From contig JANBPK010000705.1 of NCBI GenBank assembly GCA_027579435.1, positions 1 through 33,118 on the forward strand: a stretch of DNA of 33,118 nt. Direction: 5' to 3'. This document shows, in pieces, positions 1 through 10,247 of this stretch. Every line of letters starts with the position of its first letter. Within the stretch, counting starts at the first letter, position 1. Under the pieces are notes generated by a model. It searched no databases. It saw only the letters and a program-made list of their open reading frames with translations, and was not told where the DNA came from. The position numbers and the translations under genes are program-made. This stretch comes from Candolleomyces eurysporus (Eukaryota; Basidiomycota; Agaricomycetes; Agaricales; Psathyrellaceae).

Positions 1-339
1 AGAAAGTACTTGTGTACTACTTAAAATTAATGTAGGTTTTAATATAAATAATAATATAAATAAACTTAAAGAAGATATTATAAAACTATGAACTGTAGAT
101 GTTGTTCCTTCCAATACCTCTTCTCCTTTTGTTTTTATTAGAGATTGAGTAGATATTTGTGGAGTAGTATGAAGTATTTTAATAATTTTTAAATAATAAG
201 AAGCACTTATTACACTTACTATTATAGCTAATATACTAATAAAATAATAACCTTGATCTAAAGCAGAATATAATACAAATTGTTTAGAGAAAAAACCAAT
301 TAAAGGTGGAATACCAGCCATAGAGAATAAAGAAATAGA
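1..339. repeat. Terminal redundancy, left copy (circular molecule)
   Basis: Bases 1-339 match 32779-33118 apart from one extra A in the right copy. Both copies fall inside one gene (nad2) in the same orientation. This is what an assembler leaves when a circular genome is cut at an arbitrary point. The unique circle length is about 32,778 bp. Confidence 0.95.
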
Positions 340-1590
340 AAAAGTTAAACTTAATAAAGGATTAGCAAAAAATAAACCTTGTAATTCTTTAATAAATTTA
401 ATATCTCCTCCTTGTCCATTAGTGATAGTTAAATTAGATTCCTTTGATTTCCCGAAGGGGATAGTATTATATTTATAATAACTTATAGCTAATAATATTA
501 AGAATATATTTAAATTAGTAATAATATATTGTATTAAATAAAATAAAAAAGAATCTATTGATTGTTCAGTATTTATAGCTAAAGCTAATAACATGAAACC
601 AATATGTGATATAGTACTATAAGCTAATAATCTTTTTATTTTAATTTGAGCTAAACCTACTACAGTACCTATAATTAAAGATAAAACTGAACTAATTAAA
701 AAGATATTTTTTACTACACCATCAGTAAATATATTAGATATTACTCCTACGGATCCTAATATAGGTAAATCTGTTGGAGATATTCCATAAATATTAATTT
801 GAGTATATATTTCTAATAATAATATTAAAATAGATATTTTAGGCATTATTGTTAACCATATTGTTACTATTGTAGGTGTTTCATCATAAACATCAGGAGA
901 CCAATTATGTAAAGGTGCAGCAGAAATTTTAAATAATAAACCTATAAAAATTAATATTATTCCTAATAAAGTTCCTTGTAATATATAATCTATATTAGTT
1001 GAAGAAATTAAAGTATATATTGATTCTAATTGAGTTAATCCAGTATAAGCATAAATAATACCAGTTCCTAATAAAATAATACAAGAAGATAATCCCCCTA
1101 ATAAAAAATATTTTAAACCTGCATTAGTTGATGATTCTGAATTTCTATATAAAGTTGATAAAATATATAAACCAAATGATTGTAATTCTATACTTAAATA
1201 TAATGATATTAAATCAAAACTTGAAACTAATAAACTTGATCCTAAAGTACTAAATAAAATTATAATTGAATAATCTATTGAATATTTATTTTCTTTATAC
1301 CCTACTCCTCCTATAGAAGAAGATTGTGAGATTGTAGGCCAACCTATTAATATTATTGAACCTACTATTAATAAAAATAATTCAATAGTTTGACTTATAT
1401 TTGTTATTTGAAATAATCCACTATATATTCCTATTCCGGATCCAATTGACTGAATATATAATATATTAAAACTTAATATACCAGATAGTATTAATATTAT
1501 AGCAGATATTCTTGTAAAATGTATAGATGATATTTTAATTAAAGGTAGGGCTTTAGCCACTATTAATATTAAAATTGATGAAAATAACAT
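1..1590 (-). CDS. nad2: NADH dehydrogenase subunit 2 (5' 530 codons; 3' end lies across the circle junction)
   Basis: Antiporter-like membrane subunit of respiratory complex I. The reading frame opens with ATG at 1590 and runs without a stop to base 1, giving 530 codons of hydrophobic protein. It includes a typical Nad2 stretch (IPPLIGFFSKQF) encoded at about 276-310. The last seven codons lie at 32758-32778 beyond the redundant end, so the whole gene is 1611 nt, or 536 residues. Its stop overlaps the nad3 start by one base, the usual fungal nad2-nad3 coupling. A GC-rich CCCTTCGGG at 451-459 is kept in frame and may be a small repeat insertion. The family call is confident; only the split is artificial. 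Confidence 0.95.
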   Translation of the reverse strand, partial: MLFSSILILIVAKALPLIKISSIHFTRISAIILILSGILSFNILYIQSIGSGIGIYSGLFQITNISQTIELFLLIVGSIILIGWPTISQSSSIGGVGYKENKYSIDYSIIILFSTLGSSLLVSSFDLISLYLSIELQSFGLYILSTLYRNSESSTNAGLKYFLLGGLSSCIILLGTGIIYAYTGLTQLESIYTLISSTNIDYILQGTLLGIILIFIGLLFKISAAPLHNWSPDVYDETPTIVTIWLTIMPKISILILLLEIYTQINIYGISPTDLPILGSVGVISNIFTDGVVKNIFLISSVLSLIIGTVVGLAQIKIKRLLAYSTISHIGFMLLALAINTEQSIDSFLFYLIQYIITNLNIFLILLAISYYKYNTIPFGKSKESNLTITNGQGGDIKFIKELQGLFFANPLLSLTFSISLFSMAGIPPLIGFFSKQFVLYSALDQGYYFISILAIIVSVISASYYLKIIKILHTTPQISTQSLIKTKGEEVLEGTTSTVHSFIISSLSLFILLFILKPTLILSSTQVLS

Positions 1591-1658
1591 CTCAAATACC
1601 TATTATTTATTTCCATAATAACCTCCTTCTCTTTTCTTTTTATCCTAAGGATCCCCCT

Positions 1659-1691
1659 TACCTCCTATAGCCTTCCAAAGGAAGGCAAGAG
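1659..1691 (+). repeat. GC-rich palindromic repeat, family A (copy 1)
   Basis: A 33-base unit built around the palindrome GCCTTCCAAAGGAAGGC, preceded by TACCTCCTATA. Identical copies lie at 28894-28926 and, inverted, at 29948-29980. Variants lie at 20856-20886, 21573-21605, 22868-22896 and 28550-28580. It sits in the 275-base gap between the nad5 stop and the nad2 start, which otherwise holds only low-complexity AT and GC tracts. Confidence 0.85.
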
Positions 1692-1865
1692 CCCTTGTAG
1701 AAAGGAAAGCGGGGGAGAGGAAAATTATTTTAAGGATAAAGAATAAGGAAAGGGTTACTTGGTTAAGTTACTTTTAACACTCCTCNTTTGTTTTTTTTTT
1801 ACCTATCTCCGCTTTTCCCGAGAGGGGGGAGGAAGGAAGGAAAGGGTTAAGTTAAAGGTAATTAG

Positions 1866-3868
1866 TTATTTATTTGTGTTAGAAATATATAAAACAAAGA
1901 AAGTAGATGCTAAATATATAATAAATAATCTCATTTCAATAAATAGAGAAGTATCCATTAACATAGGTGTAAATACTAAGAATAATAAAGATAATAAACC
2001 TATAGTAATATATAAAGAATAAGTAGTAATAATACCAGTATCTAATTTAGCAATATTAATACCAGTGTTATATAAATTATTAGATAAACCATAAGGTCCA
2101 ATTAATTCAATAGCCCCTCTATCAATTTCTTTAGAAATTTTATAACCTAATTTAAATCCTTTATTTACTAAAATATGGTTATATAAAACATCAAAATAAT
2201 ATTTACCATTAAAGAAAGCATATAATTTTCTTAAAGAATTATTATTAGATAAATTAATTAAGAAATGAGGTTGAGAACCTACATGATAAAAATAAACAGC
2301 CATAAATGCACCAAAGAAACTAATAATAGCTGGTAATAATTTAATTAAAGGATTTAAAGAGAATTCAGCTTCAATTAAAGTTAAATTATTAGGATGAGTA
2401 AATAAAGAGTTAGCAAAGAAATTTGAACCTACACCAACATAAATATCTGATACAATATAACCAAAGAATATACTAAATAAAGCTAATATTAATAAAGGTA
2501 TAATAGTAGCTATATTACTTTCATGACTATTTAAATAAGAATTTTTAGGTCCATTAGGATAAGTTAAAAATACTAAACTTATTAATCTAAAACTATAAAA
2601 AGCTGTTATTCCTGCTGTTATAGTTCCTAAAATATAAGCAAACATACCACTAAAACTATAAGTACCAAATGCTAATTCTAATATTAAATCTTTACTATAA
2701 AATCCTGTTAAATATGGTGTAGCTAATAAACTTAAAGTACCAGTTAACATAACAGCATAAGTAAATGGTAAAAATTTAATTAATCCACCCATTTTTCTTA
2801 CATCTTGTTCATCAGCAAATGAATGTATTACAGCTCCAGCTCCTAAGAATAATAATGCTTTAAAGAATGCATGATTTACTGTATGCATTAAAGCTACATT
2901 ATATTGACTTAATCCTATAGCCATCATCATATAACCTAATTGAGATATTGTACTGAAAGCAATGATTCTTTTTAAATCATTTTGTAATAATCCACATGTT
3001 GCAGCAAAAAATGCTGTACTACTTCCTATTATTGTTATTATTAATAAAGCTGTACTACTATATTCTAATATAGGTGAACATCTTAATAATAAATATATTC
3101 CGGCTGTAACTAGAGTTGCGGCATGCAATAATGCACTAACTGGTGTAGGAGCTTCCATACTTCCAGGTAACCATGAATGTAATGGTATATTAGCACTTTT
3201 AGCTAAAGCACCCCCTAATAATAATAAAGATATAATAGTTATAGCTGTTTCATTCATATAAGGTATTAATGAAAATACTTGTGAATAATTTAATGAACCT
3301 AATAAAGAAAATATAGAGAAAAATCCTATACTCATTAACATATCACCTCCTCTATTCATAGTAAAGGCTAAAATAGCAGCTTTATTAGCTTGTATTCTAG
3401 TAAAATAATAATTAATTAATAAATAAGATACTACTCCAATAGCTTCCCATCCTATAAACATTACAAAAAAAATTACCTCCACATATTAAAAATAACATAC
3501 CTGCTGTAAAGGCTGATAAATATGNAAAAAAATCTTTGATTATGAGGATCTGATGATAAATAATCTATTGTATAAATATGTATTAATGTTGAACAATATA
3601 CTACAGCTAAACCTAATGATACTGTTAATTGATCAAAATAAAATTCCCATTTTATATTCATTATTTCAGATTCTATCCAACTTCCTAAATCTATTGTTAC
3701 TACTGATCCTATTAAACCTACTTCATAATAAGCTATACTTATTAATAATGATGTTATTATTAAACATGTACAAGTTATTATTTTTGATCCTGTTACTCCT
3801 ACTTTTCTTCCCATAAATCCTGATACTATTGAACCTAATAAAGGTAATAAAATTATTGATAAATACAT
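1866..3868 (-). CDS. nad5: NADH dehydrogenase subunit 5 (two homopolymer frame errors)
   Basis: Largest antiporter-like proton-pumping subunit of complex I, in the inner membrane. The N-terminal part (MYLSIILLPLLGSIVSGFMG) starts at ATG 3868. The rest carries the Nad5 core, including AKSANIPLHSWLPGSMEAP and many membrane helices. Two one-base excesses split it: an N at 3525 beside an A run, and an eight-base A run at 3465-3472. Removing the N gives RFFSYLSAF, and shortening the A run gives GGNFFVMFIGWE, both typical Nad5. Corrected length is 2001 nt, or 666 residues. The start lies 6 bases after the nad4L stop, so the two are probably co-transcribed. A real pseudogene is unlikely because both flanks are fully conserved. 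Confidence 0.93.
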
Positions 3869-3874
3869 GTTATT

Positions 3875-4142
3875 TTAATTATTTAATGATATTGTACCTC
3901 TTAATCTATAATATGCTACTAATATACTTAATCCTATAACTGATTCTGCTCCTGCTATTGATATTATAAATATACTAAATGTTTGACCTATACTATCATC
4001 AAAACCATATGACATTATTAATACTAATAAAGTTACTGATAATAACATTATTTCTATCGCTATTATCATTAATATTATATTTCTTCTATTTAATATAAAA
4101 CCTAATATTCCTATTNAAAAATAATATTAAAGCTAAATTCAT
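3875..4142 (-). CDS. nad4L: NADH dehydrogenase subunit 4L (frame broken by an N)
   Basis: Small membrane subunit of complex I that forms part of the proton path near the quinone site. ATG is at 4142 and TAA at 3875-3877. An ambiguous N at 4116 shifts the frame, so a naive call finds only the last 64 residues. Deleting the N gives MNLALILFLIGILGFILNRR at the N-terminus and a total of 88 residues, the normal family length. Conserved membrane glutamates are at about residues 30 and 66. It lies directly upstream of nad5, the standard fungal pairing, although with a 6-base gap instead of the common one-base overlap. Confidence 0.92.
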
Positions 4143-4192
4143 TTTTGNTTTTTTANTTTTTTTTCNTTTTTAGTTAAGTAATATTTAATTAT

Positions 4193-4263
4193 TAGGAAGT
4201 AGAGTAATCGAAACTCTGTCTGCAATGTGTAAAATTGCTGCTAAACCACTCAGCTAACCTCCT
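4193..4263 (-). tRNA. trnV: tRNA-Val (UAC)
   Basis: A full cloverleaf of 71 nt: a seven-pair acceptor stem AGGAGGT/ACTTCCT, anticodon stem GCAAT/ATTGC around the loop TTTACAC, and T arm AGAGT/ACTCT with loop TTCGATT. It lies just upstream of nad4L in the long minus-strand block and probably punctuates its processing. Confidence 0.93.
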
Positions 4264-4395
4264 TTTGTTTTGTTTCTATATTTCCCTTCAAATAACAAAA
4301 CGGTGGGTAAATAAGTAAGGATAGTTTTCTANCCCCCCCCCCACCTTCTCTTAGAGAAACAAAAAATTTTTGTTTAAATTATTAATTTATTATAT

Positions 4396-4467
4396 TAAGC
4401 CCGAGAAGATTTGAACTTCTACAAATTCCTCATCAAGAAATCATTCTAACCATTAAATTAAAGGCTT
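4396..4467 (-). tRNA. trnI: tRNA-Ile (GAU)
   Basis: A 72-nt cloverleaf. The acceptor is AAGCCTT/CGGGCTT with one mismatch at its base. The anticodon loop is TTGATGA on the stem ATTTC/GGAAT, and the T arm is AGAAG/CTTCT with TTCAAAT. It reads AUU and AUC. AUA, which is very common here, needs another tRNA (see 32060-32132). Confidence 0.92.
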
Positions 4468-4592
4468 GTTAATTACCCTATAAAAATTAAGATAATCTTT
4501 ATATACTTATATATTTATATAATTATTACCCTAACCTTCAAATACCTACCATTATCCCTTTCCCCGTTAGGGAAAGGGATATTGTGAAAATA

Positions 4593-6086
4593 TTAAATAA
4601 AATATAATAAAGAAGAAACAGAGAAATGTAAAGAATCTAATAAAACATTAGGGAATATACCTAAAATAACAGTAGGAATTAATAAAGCTAATAATAAAAA
4701 GTATTCTCTTCTATTAATATCTTTAATTATACCTCTTCCTTCTACTCCTCCTATTTCTTTTTCTAAGTTATCTGATTTTTTTAAATAAGGAGAATAATCA
4801 CCATAAGATAATCTATTATATAAAAAAATAGAGTAAATAGCAGATAAAACTATACCAGTTGCCCCTAAAGCAGCTATAATAGGATTTTGTTGCCAAATAC
4901 CTAATAAAGAAAGTTGTTCTCCTAAGAAATTTAAAGTTAAAGGAATTCCTGTATTAGCTAAAGTAAAAATAAAGAATAAAATAGTAAATACTGGCATATA
5001 AGTTACTAATCCTCTAATATATTTAATAATTCTTGTACCTGTTCTATCATATATTATTCCACCTACACAAATAAATAATGCTGGACTTACAAAACCATGA
5101 GCTAAACCTAATAAAATAGCACCTTCTATACCTTGTATTGTATTAGAAAATAATCCTAAAACTACAACAGCCATATGACATACACTACTATAAGCTATTA
5201 ATCTTTTAGTATCTTGTTGTATAATAGTTGAAAAACTAGCATAAATTAAAGAAATAATAGCAATACTTTGTATTAAAGGACTAAAATAATGAGTAGCATC
5301 AGGTAATATTTGAATTAAAACTCTTAAATAACCATAAGTAGCTAATTTTAATATAGTAGCTGCTAATAATATTGATCCTGCTAAAGGTGAATCACTATGT
5401 GCTTTAGGTAACCATATTATAAATGGATATAAAGGTGTTTTAACAGCAAAAGCTATAAAGAAACCTAACCATAATAATTTTTGACTATCTAAACTTATTT
5501 CATATAATGATATTAATTGAAAATCTGTTGATCCTATATAATTATATATCATTAATATACTTAATAACATAGGTAAACTACCTGCTAATGTATATAAAAA
5601 TAATAAAAATGCTGATCTAAATCTATCCATACCATGTCCAAATATTATTATTACTATAAATAAAATTGGTAATACACTTTCGAAAAAGATATAGAATAAT
5701 AATAAATCTAATGATACAAAAGCACATATTTGTAAACTTTCTAATAATAATAAAGATATTAAAAATAATTTAATTGGTTGTTGTTCATCTTGAATATTAG
5801 TATAATTTGATAATATTGCTATAGGACTTACAAATGTAGTTAATAATAAGAAATATAAAGATATTCCATCTACTCCAAAATTTAAATGACAAAATTGTAA
5901 ACTATTAAACTCCGTTACAAATTGATATTGTGTTGTATTTGAATCAAAATTATACCATACAAATAAAGATATTATAAAATTTATTATTGTAGTATTTAAA
6001 GCAAATTTCTTCATTTGAGATTTATCCTCCATAGGTATGATAATTAATGAAGCTATAATAGGTATTAATATTAAAATTGATAACAT
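4593..6086 (-). CDS. nad4: NADH dehydrogenase subunit 4
   Basis: Antiporter-like proton-pumping subunit of complex I, 497 residues, the normal fungal length. It starts at ATG 6086 just after a long T tract. The conserved glutamate is in FFESVLP (E136) and the key lysine in AVKTPLYPFIIWLPKAHSDS (K216). About 13-14 hydrophobic helices fill the protein. No intron is present. It stands between trnD upstream and trnI(gau) downstream in the minus-strand block. Confidence 0.97.
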   Translation of the reverse strand: MLSILILIPIIASLIIIPMEDKSQMKKFALNTTIINFIISLFVWYNFDSNTTQYQFVTEFNSLQFCHLNFGVDGISLYFLLLTTFVSPIAILSNYTNIQDEQQPIKLFLISLLLLESLQICAFVSLDLLLFYIFFESVLPILFIVIIIFGHGMDRFRSAFLLFLYTLAGSLPMLLSILMIYNYIGSTDFQLISLYEISLDSQKLLWLGFFIAFAVKTPLYPFIIWLPKAHSDSPLAGSILLAATILKLATYGYLRVLIQILPDATHYFSPLIQSIAIISLIYASFSTIIQQDTKRLIAYSSVCHMAVVVLGLFSNTIQGIEGAILLGLAHGFVSPALFICVGGIIYDRTGTRIIKYIRGLVTYMPVFTILFFIFTLANTGIPLTLNFLGEQLSLLGIWQQNPIIAALGATGIVLSAIYSIFLYNRLSYGDYSPYLKKSDNLEKEIGGVEGRGIIKDINRREYFLLLALLIPTVILGIFPNVLLDSLHFSVSSLLYFI

Positions 6087-6337
6087 TTTTTTTTTCTTTT
6101 TTTTTTTGTTTTGTTTTGTTTTTTTTACTACCTTGCACTTGCCCCATTTTCATTCTTATTCTAACCCTCTATCCAAGGGCTCCTATTTACCTGAAGGAAG
6201 GGCAAGGAAGGGTTAGGGAATTAGGGGGCTGAGGTTATAAAAAGGGAAAGTATACTATTTTCAACCTTAATCAAACTACAGCAGTTTCCATTTTTACTTA
6301 TATAGATATAAATAAAGCTAAGAACTAAAATATTTTA

Positions 6338-6410
6338 CGAGCCCTCCCAGATTCGAACTGAGACCTTTCTAATTGACAATTAGGGACTCTACCAGTTAAG
6401 CTAAGGGCCC
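6338..6410 (-). tRNA. trnD: tRNA-Asp (GUC)
   Basis: A 73-nt cloverleaf. The acceptor is GGGCCCT/AGGGCTC with one G-T pair. The D arm GCTT/GAGT resembles the bacterial consensus. The anticodon loop is TTGTCAA and the T arm CTCAG/CTGGG has loop TTCGAAT. It sits between rnl and nad4. Confidence 0.94.
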
Positions 6411-6417
6411 TTATTTA

Positions 6418-6468
6418 TAGCTGCGCTCCCTTACCCTTTCCATCCCTTCGGTAAAAAAAGGATAAGGG
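6418..6468 (+). repeat. GC-rich repeat, family B (copy 1)
   Basis: It begins TAGCTGCGCTCCCTTA and includes CCCTTCGG followed by an A run and GGATAAG. Related copies lie at 20936-20986 and 21114-21166, and an inverted relative at 25251-25300. Partial forms lie at 19766-19801, 28140-28200 and 29627-29672. The unit folds on itself (AAAGGGTAA against TTACCC), as expected of mobile hairpin elements of fungal mitochondria. Confidence 0.75.
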
Positions 6469-6611
6469 TAAAGTAAGAACAACGAAGGTAAAATAAATTG
6501 CTCTCCTTTACATCCCTCCCCTTTCCTTCCCCCCGTAAGGGGATAATAAGGCTAGGAGCCCTTGGATATTGGAGAAAAAAATTGGAGAATCAAATAGAAA
6601 CATCTAGTGTT

Positions 6612-9600
6612 TTTATAAATTAGTATTGCTAAACTTATTACTAATAGCTAGTAATTTAATATACTTTACAGTATTTACATTTGCAACCTATTTAGAAATG
6701 ATCTATTTCTTAATTATAATTTAAGTTAAAATCCTTAACCAGAAGGAGAATGATTAAACTAAATTTATTAGTATCTAGGGATTAGATTCTTGCTTTATAG
6801 ACATTCAGCACTTATCTATTATGTTTGTGGCTACCCAACTATGCATTTATATTTAATATCTTTTTTTAAATAGTTCAAATTGAACTAAGTTAATAAAATA
6901 AATATTACAAACAATTGGTACACTATGGAAACACAGCCTATTGGTCCTTTCGTACTGGAAGGTCTGTCCCTTTTTACTAAATTTTCCACCAGAAGATAGG
7001 GACCATACTGACTCACGTCGTATTAAACCCAACTCACGTACCCTTTTAATCGGCGAACAGCCGAACCCTTCCAAGCTTCTTCCCCCGGAGGATAGGATGA
7101 GTCGACATCGAGGTGCCAAACAGCCGAGACAATGTGTACTCTCGTCGGCTATCAGCCTGTTATCCCTAGCGTAACTTTTATTAATTGATCCCCGTCTATC
7201 CCATATTATAGCGAGGGGTCACTATGCCCTACTTACGTATCTGTTTGACTTTTGAGTCTCTCAGTTAAGTATGCTTACCGCCATTGAACTTTGCGCAACC
7301 CTTCACTGGTTGATTGATCTCCATTCAATTTCTAGCTATACCTTAAAAATAAATTAATAAAAATAACTTACTTTATCTCCAGCGGAGGTAAGTAAGAAAA
7401 TTAATAATTTTTGTTGTTATAATTATAAAATTATATTAAAGATTAAAAATATTTGGATGTACTTTGCTACTCTATTAAAGACGACCGCCCCAGTCAAACT
7501 GCCAATTAGTCAACTCTCCCTTTATATTTTAATTTTAAGGTAAACATAAACCCAACTGAAATTATAAGGTTTCCACTATTAGTCTTTCGACTTCCCTATT
7601 CACTATTAATTAAAGTTGTTTTAGATCTATATGATAACTAATTACAGTAAAGCTGCATAGGGTCTTCCCGTCCCCCTGGTGGTAACGCGCATCTGCACGC
7701 GTAATTCAATTTCACTGAGCAAGTTGTAGAGACAGCGAGACCATCGTTACATTATTGATACCGGACCACATTTAATGGCCAATTGATTTTGCTACCTTAG
7801 GATCCTCATAGTTAAGACCGCTATTAACCAGAATTTCGATAAATCACAGTTTTATTCCTTACGGAGCCATGATTTTTCTTATATTAATGGCATTGGGCAA
7901 ATTTCACACAGTATACTATCACATTAATGATTGCACTGTGTTGTGTTTTTAGTAAACAGTCGTGGCCTCCGATTATGTGCCACCTTAGAATAAATTTAAT
8001 TTATAATAAGGTACCTCTTGTCGTCAAACTTATGAGGTGAATTTGCCGAGTTCCTTAACAACTTTTAGCTCTACGCCTTAGTATTCTCAACTAACGAACC
8101 TGTGTCGGTTTAGGGTACGGTAGTATTCCTTACCTATTAAGGGCAAGGTAAAAATTATATTAATTTCCTGATTATTTAAATAGTTTTATCTATAAATAAT
8201 TTTCTATAATATACTCATCAGTAGTAGCTATTGCTACATTCCTTAGAGACCGCATTAACACAAAGAGGATTAACCTTTCTTATGTAACCCTTTCGTATTC
8301 GGCGAATTCCATTATAGGAATTTTTTACGTTACTCATGTCAGCATTCTCTCTTCAGTAACCTAATAAATAATGAAACACTATTATTTCAACAGTTATACT
8401 GAATGTTCTACTACCTAGATTAAGAATAATAAAAAATTATATCTTAATCAACACAATATCGGTTGATTGTTTAGACCCGTTAAATTTTCGGCGCTACTAT
8501 CTTTAATATTTTAATAAATAAAATATAATACTGCTGTTGCGTTGTTACATACGTTCATTATAAGTAGCGACTGCCAGGCTCACTTCACAGCTGTATTTGA
8601 TATTGCTACGTCCTTAATTTCACTTAACAATCATTTGGGACCTTGATTAGTGTTCTCGGCTGTTTCCGTCTTGACTGTCCAACTTAGCATGTACAGTCTG
8701 AATATCTATTATCAATTTATGTAATTCCGAGATTCACTTCCAAAGGTAAGATTTGCTAGATCCCCGCAACCTAAACGCATTAAAAAATTACTTTTTTAAC
8801 TTGTTGGGAATTGCCTTGCTGTACCTCCATAAATCTCTTTTATAGACATCATACTAAAATATGTTTCGGTAGAAAACCAGCTAGCACCAGGTTAGATTGG
8901 CATTTCACCTCTTACCAAAACTCATCGGAGAATTATGCAACATTCAACCGTTCGATCCATTATAATCTGGTCTTGGTAAGATCACCTGGCTTCGGGTCTA
9001 ATAGAAGTAACTTACCCATTACTATTTAAAACAATAAAGTTTATAGTATAGTCGCTTTCGCTAAGGTTATTAACCTTGCTACTCCTATTAACTTGCTGAC
9101 CCATTATGCAAAAGGTACGCCGTCATTCTTAAATAAGAATTTCGACTGCTTATAGAATTACTAATTCAAGATCTATTTCACCTAATTTTAATATTGAAAC
9201 CAATAAATTAAAATATTATGTTTACTACATGCTTTTCAAACTTTTCCTTCACAGTACTTTTTCACTATCGCTAAATTTATAATACTTAGCCTTAGAGGAT
9301 GGTACCCCTATATTCCGACAAGTTATCTCTCATCGTACTTATTTTCTAGTTTATATTATATAATATATTTATATTTTACCCTTCTTTCTTAAGAGAAAGA
9401 GGAATAATTTATAATTACTAGTGGCCTCACTTAATCTTAATTCCCTCCCCATGAGGGGGAGAAACTAAAATTGCTATAAAGCTAATACCTAAACCCTTAA
9501 TCTCCATAGGAGGTTAAAGATAAAGGCTAGAGGTATATAAAATAAATTTATATTTTATAAGGACTATTTAACCNTTTTTTTAGTACATAAAATACCCTCC

Positions 9601-9990
9601 CTTTTTTTTTAAGAGAAAGAAGAAATACTTTATGCTTTTTTTTTCTTTCAATATAAATTTATTTTAGGCTAATCCGATTTCACTCACCATTACTTTCGGA
9701 GTCTCGGTTGATTTCCTTTCCTTTCCTTAATAAAATGTTTTACTTCAGGAAGTGTATTATAAAAGGTTTACCTTAGGATTGCTTATTATTAATTTTCCTT
9801 AAAATTTAATTTTATTAAATAACCTCTTTTTAGAAAAAAAAAATATTTAATACTTTTTTTAAGGTTAAGCTTTTGGTTTAAAAACCTCCTTTTTTATAAA
9901 TTTGCCTTAGTTTTCCTTAATAATCCCTTTAAATTACGTTTTATGTTAATACAATATTTTTGATGTTTCTATATATTTGACATCGATACT
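6612..9990 (-). rRNA. rnl: Large subunit ribosomal RNA (ends approximate)
   Basis: The 23S-like rRNA of the mitochondrial ribosome. Universal landmarks on the minus strand: GGGATAACAGGCTGAT of the peptidyl transferase centre at 7151-7166, TTTGGCACCTCGATGTCG just downstream, the sarcin-ricin sequence AGTACGAAAGGACC at 6943-6956, and the domain I sequence GGTGAGTGAAATCGGATTAG near 9666-9685. About 3.4 kb without obvious interruption points to no group I intron. The 5' end is placed about 300 nt above the domain I motif and the 3' end at the last rRNA-like stem; both could be off by tens of bases. Small GC-rich hairpins are inserted at 9370-9660. Confidence 0.9.
9370..9660. repeat. Cluster of hairpin insertions inside an rnl variable region
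   Basis: Within domain I of rnl there is a run of short self-complementary units. Examples are TTCTTTCTTAAGAGAAAGA, CCCTCCCCATGAGGGGGAG and a TCTCCATAGGAGGTTA-like unit. These lengthen a variable region and resemble the intergenic GC-rich repeats in composition. The N at 9574 marks an uncertain homopolymer. Confidence 0.55.
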
Positions 9991-10085
9991 TTTAATTTTT
10001 AAGATTAAATTTTTATTAATTTGTATATTTATCCATTCCCCCGAAGGAACCTATCCTTTTTTTACCTGAAGGGAAGGAGGAAAGA

Positions 10086-10156
10086 GTGGGTGTGATTAAA
10101 TGGTATAATATCATATTGCCAATATGACTTTGTCAGTTCAAATCTGGCCACTCATA
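10086..10156 (+). tRNA. trnG: tRNA-Gly (GCC)
   Basis: A 71-nt cloverleaf. The acceptor GTGGGTG/CACTCAT has seven pairs, two of them G-T. The D stem is ATTA/TAAT, the anticodon stem TCATA/TATGA with loop TTGCCAA, and the T arm GTCAG/CTGGC with TTCAAAT. A second glycine tRNA with UCC at 20510-20580 could read all GGN codons, so this GCC gene is a redundant isoacceptor. It lies about 90 bases upstream of orf397. A degenerate relative lies at 25877-25948. Confidence 0.8.
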
Positions 10157-10247
10157 TGGTTTATACGCTATTGTTCCGTAATGCCGGTGCGTAGGAAATA
10201 TATAGTGTTTGTTTTATAATTGATTTCTCTTAAAAAAATTAAAAAAC

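Noticed and set aside
1759..2022. 87-codon plus-strand frame containing an N.
   Set aside because: Overlaps the antisense of the nad5 3' end and low-complexity spacer.
2962..3261. Plus-strand frames opposite nad5 (also 3553-3816) and opposite cox1 at 17743-18006.
   Set aside because: Antisense shadows of conserved membrane-protein genes with no independent support.
1866..3868. nad5 as a degraded pseudogene.
   Set aside because: Both frame breaks are one-base homopolymer or N artefacts and the protein is conserved on each side.
6853..7174. Open frames of 77-88 codons on both strands.
   Set aside because: They lie inside the highly conserved 3' part of rnl and have no protein-like features.
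8811..9029. 72-codon plus-strand frame.
   Set aside because: Antisense to rnl and composed of rRNA sequence.
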